Origin: Pyrenochaeta sp. MPI-SDFR-AT-0127
Taxonomy: Eukaryota > Ascomycota > Dothideomycetes > Pleosporales > Cucurbitariaceae
Reading direction: 5' to 3'
NCBI GenBank assembly: GCA_020747015.1
Contig: JAGTJM010000003.1
Location: 372,001 to 436,000, forward strand
DNA: 64,000 bases
The translations under genes were made by a program, and so were the position numbers. The first letter of the stretch is position 1, and every line of letters begins with the position of its first letter. The notes under the pieces are model-generated. The model was not told the DNA's origin. It worked only from the letters and a program-made list of their open reading frames with translations, and made no database searches. Below are positions 45,056 through 54,754 of the stretch, one piece after another.

Positions 45056-46312
45056 TGGCCCTTTGCTTGCCTGGTGCGCTAGAGTCTGTCTCCTCAGCAC
45101 CGGCCAAATTAGCGGCCTCAATATCCAGCATTTTCAAGTAAAGCATCTGCGCAATCGGATGTGCAGGAGAGCCGAAAATCACCCAAAGTCATGTGAAGAG
45201 TAGGCGCAAAGTAGTCGGCGAATTGAGCTCCCGGTATTCTGGTACATTAACCACAACCACCTGTCATTAGTGTTTGAGCAACAACTCTAGTCTCGGGCGG
45301 TGCTTTTCGTTATCTCAACCAATAGCCACCCAATGCCCAGCCTCTTCGCTGTTGCATGGGGGCAGCTGCCATCTCTCAAGCCCGATGTAACGTCCTCAAA
45401 GTAGTGCAACTGTCAACTTGTCAATTGGTCCTGGCTTCCCGCCCGCCACGTCTGTGCGCTATCAAATTGTTGGCATCCCACGTGCAGGCATTACATGATC
45501 TTCGCCCTCTCCCGTCACTAAACACCTGATCATCACTGTCAAAGCCGAGATTCTGGTAGAGAAATGCTGTGTGATTTCCCCATTGAGCCCATCTGCTATC
45601 TCAAACGAGTGAAGACCATGGCGCGATGCGAAGATCACAATCAATCTTTTCCACCCCGACCATTCACGCTCGACACTGCCCTTGATGCGACTCAGCGCCT
45701 TTCCCCTTGAGCTCTCACATGGTACTATCGACGGTTCGGCAGGCCTGCACATGCTTGTGCTGTAGTTTGAGTTTAATCCGATTAAACCAGGTTCCATCTG
45801 CCCACTATCACCATAAACTCCAAAGACTGGGTTGTGATTCGCGAGATATGCCGTCTTGAGCACATCCATGCCGCAAACAAACCACCTGCATTCCCCTTTA
45901 TCGATGCTGTACTATGGACTTCATCGCACGTATTGCGCTGCCTCTGCCAACGGTGGTGACTGCCATTGCAGATGCGCTAAGTCGTGAAGAGAAGCCGTGC
46001 CAATAAAAAGTGAGGCTGAATGGTCGCCGACCGCATTTGTCAATTGTGGCCCAATCCATGGCATTTGTAACAACCACTAGAAGTGCTGAGCCGCATATTC
46101 GCATCTGTAGAAACCTGGCTGGGCAATATTTGCAGTCTGATGGTCAGATGCAACACTGTACTTGCGCAATTGCGCCCTCTCTGGCATCCTGTTCGTCCAA
46201 TACAGGCAGAATAATGGGAAACAGGCCTACAAGGGCGGCCAACCAGAGCAAGAGCCCCCTTCAGAGGTTTCCCGCCCCGTAATGGAAAATGAGTCGGTCT
46301 CCAGGGTTCAGG

Positions 46313-49300
46313 TCACCTGGTGATACCTTTTGTGATTGTCTGCTCGCTCTCATGCAGACGTACCTCACGTAGAGCTGGTCGGGGCGGGACCTGTTCTCTG
46401 CTGTCGTCGTTACTGTGAGGTTCATTTGCCAGACTCGAGTCCACCGCTGGTGAGTCTTCATTCCGTGGAATGCCAGAGTCCCCGTCTCCTTGTTCGTGTA
46501 CAAGCTTCTCGATGTTCTCTTCAGTAAGCGGCATAGATGGCTCAATTTCCCGCCCCTGAGAAATGTCATGGTGGATAAGTTGCGGCCCACCCAGCGAGAG
46601 CAATTTGTCGTCGCGTAGCTTCGTATCTCTCTCTTGGGCATGGATGCGTCTCATAGCCCTGTCACCCTCATCTTCGGAGGTTCTTGCAAAGGCCGCATCA
46701 CTTTGGTAGTGGAGGCGGTCAAGTCGAGTGGTCAAAGCTTGCGCCGTCGTTTCAGGCTCGACCGGTAAGCCTGGCACCTGCGGATGATCCTTTGCGCTAA
46801 GGCTTGCTGCGGTGGTCGGTGCGGACGTGGATGCAACGCCATGTTGATCCTCGTTGTTTGTGGAAGACATGATCTTGGCCGTTTTTCGCCGTCCCTCAAT
46901 TGCCCATTTGACAAGCATCTTCCAAGAGTCAGCAAGCGGACCCATGGGTTCATGGAACTTACCTTTTCAAGTAGCTTGCTTTTGACCGGCTTGGCGAGGT
47001 AGTCCTATGAAATATCAATATCACGAATCTTCAAGATAGGGGTCAGTCGCCGAGAAAGACTCACGTCCATTCCTGCAATAGTGCACTTCTCTTTGTCTCC
47101 TTGAATGGCACTGGCGGTCATGGCGACAATGGGGACGCCGCGGACTTCCGGCATATCCTTCCAGAAGGCTTCCGTCCGAATCGCATGCGTTGCGGAGTAT
47201 CCATCTGCGTAGGCTTCGTTAATCTGCGCTCACTCAACCACCCCAACTTTTTTACATACCTCGAATCGGCATCTGCATAAGGATCGTCAATGAACACTCC
47301 ATGAGAATTAAACTGGCCAGACACATACCTGGACATCCATCAGGACGATATCAGGACGAGGATGTGATGGGCTGAATTCCTGCATCAAGTATTCTAAAGC
47401 CTCCTGACCATTCCAGACAGCATTAACGGAGAAATGCAGCTTCTTAATTGTTTTCAAAGCGATTTGTTGGTTGATGTGACTGCGCAAATGTATTAGCTAC
47501 AGTGGCTGGCACGAACTATCTCTCCACGGTGCCGATACTTACTTGTCCTCCACAACCAGGATATGAATATTTCGCCTTTCAGTCTCAGATAAGGCCATGA
47601 GATGGTCCGGTATATGAGGATTCAACAATGGATACGATTGGATGCGGGAGTGGCCGTTAGAGATCAGGGGTGTAAGAGGTGGTGTATGGCCTTCAGAGCT
47701 CCCACAAGAAACAGAAACATCGCTCTGAAGTCGATCTGGAATTGACTCCAGGTTGACCAAAGGCGATCCGCTGTCTTGAGATGGTGCCTTGCTGAATGGA
47801 ATCCAAAAAGTTGCAGTCGTCCCTTGGCCCAATTTCGAGTCGAGCCAAATTTTGCCTTTCATAAGCTCAACCAGATTCTTGCTAATAGTCAACCCCAGAC
47901 CTGTCCCGCCAAATCGACGAGCTGTGGAAGAGTCCGCCTGACTGAAGGGCTGGAACAAATGCTTCCGGACCTCCTCTTCAATTCCAATCCCAGTATCACT
48001 CACAGTGAAATTCACTGTGACTGCATCATTCGATTCATGGCTAACTGACACCGTGAGCTTCACCAAACCGACAGTGGTAAATTTGATACTGTTTGTGAGA
48101 ACATTGGTCAGGATCTGTCGCAACCTGCCAGGGTCGCCCATCACCCTCAAATCTGCCTCGACTTGTGGCTGTATAGAGCTCTGATACGCCAAGCCCTTCC
48201 TTTGGGCAGCGAAAGACATCATCTTGTTGACGTCTCTGAGAACCACGCTGAGACTAAACTGAACCTCTTCAACATCTAGTCGCCCAGATTCCACTTTGGA
48301 AAAGTCCAGAATGTCGTTGATTACAGTCAAGAGGCTGTTTGCTGATCGATGTATATTCTCTGCGCACTCTTTCTGTTCTTCGTCAAGATTCATGTCAAAC
48401 AGAAGCTCGCTCATACCGATGACTCCCGCTATGGGGGTTCGAATTTCGTGCGACATGTTGGCTAGAAATTGGGACTTCATCCTGCTTGCCTCCTTTGCTG
48501 CTGCCGCGTTCGCCAAAAGCTGTGAATTTTCCTTTTCTTGCTCCCTTAATCGTTCCTCTCTTTCTCGCAGCTCCGTAATATCCATAGAGACACCAATTAC
48601 TCCATCCACATATGCATTACCTTCAACACCTGCTGTCCGCGAAGCGCTCATAAAAGGCACTAGGCGGGTCCGGTAATAGCGAGCCCCAGACATATATCTT
48701 TCTACTATTTCGTCTTGTTGCTTGCCGTTGAGAATCTCCTGTATAGGTTCTCGCCACCGCTCCTTATCTCGACCATTCATCTTGAAAATATCATATATAT
48801 CTTTGCCCAATAAATCTTCCTTAGGTTGGTTTTTTTCTGTCGCACCTTCGATAAGTATTAATTTGTTATCACGGTTGATAGTCCATAACATAATTTTAGC
48901 GTGCTCGATGACTTGCTGTAGTTGTTCCCTTGTTCTTCGTGCTTCCTAAAAGTAAAAGTACGGCGTCAGTACATAGCAAACTTATATGCAGCTTACCAGC
49001 AGAACTTACCTGACGTGCGAGGACGAGGTCATGGATGTCGGTACAGTTACCGAACCACTTGACTATTTTTCCCGAGTCATCGTAGAAAGGTAGAGCCCGC
49101 CCCAACATCCAGCGCCATTCTCCATCGTATCTTCGACATCTGTATTCGGTTTTATACTCCTCGCCCGTTGCCAGGGAATGAAGCCACCGATCAGCAGTCG
49201 CGGTCATATCATCCGTGTGGAAAGCAAATCGCCACGCCTCACCCAACGACTGATCTGTAGTCAATCCAGTGTAATCGTACCACCGTTGCGAGAACCACTC

Positions 49301-50890
49301 CACCATTCCACTAGGGGTTGTTGTCCAGACCATTACTGGCATAAAATTTGCGACGTACTCGAACTGTTTCTCGTTTTCTTCGATCTGTGCAGCAATTTGG
49401 TTCGTATATTGGGTGATGTCTTTGAAGATGACGATACCCCCAAGGAATTCTCCAGTGTCTACCTGCAATATTGGCTCCCCAACGATTTCGAAGACAATTC
49501 GAGTGCCTGTGACTGGTTGTCGCATACCGATTCGTCGTTGCTCGATGCGTTGCCTTGTACGACATACTTCTATGATAGGAAACTCGTCAAACGGCAATTC
49601 GCGTTGAAAATTCTCATCCCATACGGTGAACTGTGACAGAAAGGCTCGTTGATCGCCGGCAGTATATGTGCAATCTTTTGGTAAAAGTCGAAGCAAGGCT
49701 TTATTGGGTATGCCAAAACCCTCGTCTTTCCACATGGCTGAACAGTTGTTAGCTCAGCTTCATACTTCCCATTTTCCAACGGACTCGAGCAGATATTTCA
49801 CGAACCATATGCAGGCATGTTTATCGCATTAAGAATGGCGTCTTTCAATTGGGTGGCTTTTTGAAAGATGGTAGCGGAAGCGGACATATCATGCTTGCCT
49901 TTCGAAGGCGGACCACGAGGGGGAAATTCGGGATGCTGCAGCATCGGTGTGATCGGTGTGCCAGCCTTTGAAGTAGCATTAGAACTGTTCCCTGAGCGAC
50001 GACCAGATGAAGAGCTCGACTCTGAACTGCGCGATTTATTGAGATGGGCCCCAGTATTTGTTCGATTGACGATTCGACTAGAAGGACGCGCACTGTGGGC
50101 GGGCCCGACAGCTGTTGCGCTTGTGAAGGTTAAAGTGAAGTACTGTGTATCTTCAATGCTCCAGATTGAAATGATACAGGTTGCCACCGTTACTTGGTCT
50201 GAACTATTCCTTTCAGGCTTTTGGCTCAGATCGCTCGGACCCCGCACAAGCGGTGCTACGACCACTTCGACCGACACGTCGTGAACCATGGATCGCGCAA
50301 GATTCGTGCTACTTAATTGAGGAAAATCTTCCTCTCCTGGAGGGCGCGGCTGATGATGAGGGGTTGATACTGTGGGCGTTGTGTGACCACTTTCCGTGTG
50401 CTCTTCTTGCTCGCCGAAGCTGTTGGCATCTGAATCCTGGATTACCCTATCCAAGAATTTCTAAATCATGTCAATAACAATCCCAACACCGAATCTAGTA
50501 ATCAGATCGACAAACCTCCCATGTTATCATTAGTGGTGAGCCATTCTGTAAGATGTCAATCCCAAGATCACCAATAGGCCTATCCTGAAGAGCTTCGGTG
50601 ATAGACAGACCATGGAAAGCGGTGCTTTCGAAATCGATACCCAGAAGCCGGCCCATGGCCTCGTTGGCCAATACTACGGTCTTTTGCGCGGATAACACCA
50701 TGAGGGGTATTGGTAAATATTGCATCGCAGTGAAGGACGCCATTGCGCGCGATGGAATTGTCAGATGCATTGACAAAGAGTCGCTGTGTATCGAGCCTGG
50801 AGACTGGTTCCTGGACTTTGACCGGTCGCCTATGGCAAAGTAGCCATCCGCCATGCTACTCGGCTCCGCCATGCTACCTGGCTCCGCCAT
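46313..50890 (-). CDS. Hybrid sensor histidine kinase (PAS repeats, HisKA, HATPase, receiver)
   Basis: Soluble hybrid histidine kinase expected to feed a phosphorelay to a fungal HPt protein; the ligand is unknown. Nine exons: 50890-50516, 50460-49806, 49737-49010, 48945-47543, 47479-47329, 47272-47260, 47204-47065, 47004-46963 and 46918-46313, giving 1370 aa. PAS1 starts near residue 52 (MQYLPIPLMVLSAQKTVVLA) and is interrupted by a disordered insert. Further PAS domains carry YVANFMPVMVWTTTPSGMVE and MLWTINRDNKLILIEGA. The H-box FLANMSHEIRTPIAGVIGMS has the phospho-acceptor His near 752. The ATPase has N-box TNVLTNSIKF, DTGIGI and GGTGLGLTIS. The receiver has VVEDN, acceptor Asp in MDVQ near 1102 and AKPVK. 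A 13-nt exon encodes MPIR. The ATG is the first in frame; a longer N-terminus is possible. Confidence 0.9.
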
Positions 50891-52321
50891 TGCAGTTGCT
50901 GGTGTATCAGGCGACAGTTGTGGAGGTAAGGACAATGACTCGTGCTCTATGTGGAATTGGATCTTCAACCGAGGAACGTTGTTTGAGTGACGGCGGTGTA
51001 TGATGGAGGTATCGAATCAGAACGCCTCGTCTCCCACCATACAACATGGAGTGTACCGTCTAATCATGTCATGGAGGGCGTCAGGTTCGATCAAAGTTTT
51101 CTACTGCGAACGGGCGGGAGCGCCGGGGTTTTGTGAGACGCAAGAATGTTCGGGAACTGCGTTTGTCGAAGTGCGTGATGTGGGGACTGTAAGTGGTAGA
51201 TCAGTTGTTCCAGACCAGTGTCGGTTGGCGGTTAGTCGGCGGCGTTTAATTAAGTGCTGCTCTTGTGTGAAAGATCGAGTTCGAGCAGAACAATAAGCGT
51301 GAGACAGTACAAAGGCAGAAAGCGAGTGAAGAAGTGAACAGAAGTCAACCATCGCAGGATGTCGTGGGACAAGGTTCTAGAACGCTTTTCGGCGGGTGCC
51401 ATTGCGATGACGCTGCTGGTGTCGGGTCAAAGAAAACCTTCGACTAGACGGCGCTTGCCCCTAGCCGGCGCTGGTAGCCTTTCCGTGCCATGCGATTCGA
51501 GGAGACCTGTCTGAGTGTTGTCTGGCCATCTTGCATGGGATTTCATGAGTCTGGGGCCCACTCAAGCACATCCTTGCAGATCTACAAAATAAAGATCCGC
51601 AACGATAGTAAAGTGCTCCATATCACATATACTTTGATTGTCTACCAGCAATGGATGGTATGCGTGAACTACGTATGCTTGTCTTCAGTATTGAGCGGTC
51701 TATCGACTTGTGACTTTGTTGCGCCCTGGAAATGGTTATGATGGGCGCGATGCAAGAAAATTGGGACCTGGGGTTGGGTCGCCCCATCCCTGCTCACAAG
51801 CTGTCCGATCGAGGAACGGTTGGCTTCGTTGAGCTAGCACGCTTGTCAGATGCTGATGTGCTATGGAGAGACAAATTAACCAGATCGCACTCTTGTTGAT
51901 AACGCCAGGGAAGTTTTTTTATTTCCTAGAGTTGGGCGGTGTGGACCTCCATGCAAGCAGACGTGTTTGTCCCATGAACATCTACACTGCGCAATTGTAT
52001 CAACCTTAGCCCATCAGGTGCTGAAATGGCTGGGTTATTAAGTATTATAGCGGAAATATGCCAAGGGGCTAGATTTGGAACAAGACTGGTCAAGGAGATA
52101 TTCAACCCAGTGTTACTGTCGCCATTATGGGGAAGTGGCCTGCTGTCCAAAGCATTGCATATCGATAAGCAGGGTGTCTTGGCATTTGAGGATCGCAGCT
52201 TCGAGTAACATCTGTCTTTTTGGTAGGCAACAACAATAGCAACGCCCGAACGGCTCCTTGAAGCCTATCTATCATTCAAAGAGCACACATAATCTCTTCT
52301 AGACTCTCCCAGGTCGTCGAT
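50891..52321. promoter_or_regulatory. Region between divergent histidine kinase and YOS1 genes
   Basis: 1.4 kb. Contains both promoters and possibly an undetected first exon of the kinase gene. No other gene supported. Confidence 0.4.
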
Positions 52322-52846
52322 ATGCTGTTTTTCGGCCTCGGCGGGCTTTTCTACGGTATTCACCCCTCTCGTACATCACACCCAGAAGTTCACTGACACG
52401 CCCAGTTGCCGTGCTTTTGATCAACGCCATAGCAATCCTCTCCGAAGACAGATTCCTCGCACGCAGTATGTCTATACCTATTCTCACCGCTTCCTACCAA
52501 CGCTCCCAGCACCACGCACATAATCCCCGACTCGCACACCGTTGCAAGACCACACATGACTAACAGAATCGGGCACAGTTGGCTGGACATCGTCTGCAGA
52601 ACCAGGCTTCGGCGGCCAACGCGACGATGCGAGTGTGAAAGCGAGGTTAATAAACCTGGTCTCTTCGGTGCGAACACTGATGAGGAGTACGTTCAACCCT
52701 CATGCCCAACCCAGACCCATTCATACGCCGTCTAATAAATCTTGATATTTCGGCGCGAGTTCCAAGCTCAAATAACTGATTTGGATTCAGTACCACTCAT
52801 GTTCATCAACACCCTCATGATAGTTTACTTGATCATCCTCGGATGA
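52322..52846 (+). CDS. YOS1: ER-Golgi transport protein Yos1 (IER3IP1 family)
   Basis: Small membrane protein of the Yip1-Yif1 complex, needed for COPII transport from ER to Golgi (family knowledge). It consists of four tiny exons, 52322-52355, 52406-52465, 52579-52686 and 52791-52846, with introns of 50, 113 and 104 nt, giving 85 aa. The spliced protein starts MLFFGLGGLFYVAVLLINAI (first hydrophobic segment), continues AILSEDRFLARIGW, a short loop with GFGGQRDD, then KARLINLVSSVRTLMRIPLM and FINTLMIVYLIILG. The SEDRFLARIGW and VRTLMRIPL blocks are diagnostic of the family. All three junctions leave phase 1 and reconnect in frame. No exon forms a long ORF, so the gene is only visible by splicing. 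Confidence 0.92.
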
Positions 52847-53462
52847 GTGCGCTGCATTAACGGGACATGGAGTTGGAAGGCATTCTTTTGACAAGCATGG
52901 CATATGGCGCAAGAACCTGAAGAGCAATTACATGCTTGACACAAAATGGAACAACTGTACATAAGAGTTGTATGGATTGCGCTAGAAGGAATAATTCTGC
53001 AGGATGACACGACAATCTGCCGCTGACCAAGTTGCAAGTACCTCCGAGTTGGAGGTCAAGGGCCGTTCCTTGGTTGACCATGAATTTGCGGCTTGTACCA
53101 TGGTGTGCTGGCCTCAACTAAGAGAATTCTGGATGAAATTTTCATGCGTTTCAAATGCTCGGATTGCCTATAAGCAGGAAACCGACTTGGGTTGACGTGA
53201 ATATATCGCAGCAATAATGAAAATGAGCATCTCAACCGTGGAACATTCATTCAGTCTCGATTTTGACCAAAGTTCGCGATTATTAGTTATTTTTATTGTT
53301 TCTTATATTCTTGCATGTGCATGAGTGAATTCCTCTCACCCATTCACCTCTAAAAGTAAGATTAGACGTCAAAACGTTTACTCAACACAACACGTGCTTT
53401 GTGAAGACTACAAAACTACGAAACTCGACGATATCTCACCATTCGGACCTGAATATTTCACG
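52847..53462. other. Intergenic region downstream of YOS1
   Basis: 616 bp. The reading frame of the next gene is open back to 53325 but starts there with GTG. No further gene seen. Confidence 0.4.
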
Positions 53463-54404
53463 ATGACTCAGAATATCGACATGTCAAACTGCAGTCGCAA
53501 TTACATGGAATGTAACTTGCCTTGCCTTCAAGTAGGACCATCCGAGCCGCCGGCGATCGTCTCACCATCAGCACAGCTTTTTGTGTGTACAATCTTTACT
53601 GGATTGGACCTTATGCAGACTCTATCACTCGAGCTGCGTCAGCAAATTTACCACCACGTCCTTGTCGGCGACGCTACAACCCTCGACGCCGTTGTACGCG
53701 TAAATCCAGCCAACACCACCAAGCTGTCGTCCTTGATGACACCATACTGGAGCCTCGCGTCGATCAGTGGTAATATACGCTCCGAAGTCCAGCACTACCT
53801 CTCACGGTTCCGCTTCGTGCTTCTCTCAACTACCCATGATCCCTTTTCTCTCGCTGAGAAATTCTGTGGGCTTCACTCTTGGAATCGAGCTCTGATCCAC
53901 AGGATCATGATACCGTACTTTTCTATTGAATTATTCGGCAGCGAAGGAACCTATACAAAAGACAGACTACAAGCCACCCTGCCTATGATCAAGTCGCGCT
54001 TTCCTGCACTCAAGCAGCTGGATCTAGGCCTCAATGTCAAAGAGTGCATTCCTTGGCCGTCCAAGCTACATTACCTGTCGATTGATAGAGAATATCGAGA
54101 TACAAACGAACAATCTCTGTCGATGATATTATCAAAGACTCCATGCCCCGAGCACAACTTGAGGGCATGTTATATTCCTCTCCGCTTCTGTCTTTGGGAG
54201 TTTGCACTTGCCAAGGGAAAGCAGAAGAATGAGATAAAACTGGGGATCTTCTGGTTTGAGAACGAAGAGATACGCAACAAGGAGCAATTCAGCGTGAAGC
54301 TTCTCGAGGTGCTGAAGAAGCAGTTCTTGGCGTTGATGACAGCAGAACTTGAATTTAGGGTGGTGGATGACAAAGGTGCTCTTCCTACTTTCGAAACTTC
54401 CTAA
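53463..54404 (+). CDS. Hypothetical protein with F-box-like motif
   Basis: Uninterrupted frame from the first ATG, 313 aa. I recognise no catalytic domain. Near residue 50 the segment LMQTLSLELRQQIYHHVLVG resembles the LPxELRxxIYxxVL motif common in fungal F-box-like orphan proteins. The rest has the mixed composition of such proteins, including FRFVLLSTTHDPFSLAEKF and FPALKQLDLGLNVKE, the latter leucine-rich-repeat-like in look only. It is convergent with the CPA2 gene, 350 bp away. Substrate-adaptor function would be inference. Confidence 0.6.
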   Translation: MTQNIDMSNCSRNYMECNLPCLQVGPSEPPAIVSPSAQLFVCTIFTGLDLMQTLSLELRQQIYHHVLVGDATTLDAVVRVNPANTTKLSSLMTPYWSLASISGNIRSEVQHYLSRFRFVLLSTTHDPFSLAEKFCGLHSWNRALIHRIMIPYFSIELFGSEGTYTKDRLQATLPMIKSRFPALKQLDLGLNVKECIPWPSKLHYLSIDREYRDTNEQSLSMILSKTPCPEHNLRACYIPLRFCLWEFALAKGKQKNEIKLGIFWFENEEIRNKEQFSVKLLEVLKKQFLALMTAELEFRVVDDKGALPTFETS

Positions 54405-54754
54405 TATGTGAATCAATAATATTCAATAACAGTTGCTTTTTGTGTGTGTTCAATAGTTGATGCAAGCGATGACTGTGTAGGAGTAGAAAGTTGATACCAT
54501 TAACTATCTGGCGTTCGGCAAGAAACTTTTCAAAAAACGTGTAAGTGTAAAGATGCACCCAACTCCATCTAAATACTGGCGGTGCAGTTGATCATGAGCT
54601 GAGAACACTATACACACGAACATAGGACTCTACTATCAATATAAACCAGGCCCTTGCTCTGATCATCTTCACCCCAAATTGGGTATATCTTCTCCACTAG
54701 TGTGATCTCATGTCGACATCTGTGTCTATGGTGTCACAGGAGTGAACACTCTGC
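54405..54754. other. Convergent intergenic region
   Basis: 350 bp between two 3' ends. Nothing recognised apart from presumed polyadenylation signals. Confidence 0.4.

Larger units (their letters stand above)
41429..46312. promoter_or_regulatory. 4.9-kb upstream region of the FlbC-like gene, no supported protein gene
   Basis: The longest gap of the window, GC-rich between about 42.2 and 44.7 kb, with homopolymeric C and G runs. None of the open frames shows a recognisable domain. A 135-codon ATG frame at 45462-45869 (minus) is the only mild candidate. Developmental regulators often have long leaders and upstream regions, so this may be 5' UTR, promoter or non-coding RNA; that is inference. 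Confidence 0.4.

Noticed and set aside
45462..45869. 135-codon ATG frame (minus) as a gene
   Set aside because: Composition is acceptable but there is no homology, splice or context support; mentioned only as a candidate.
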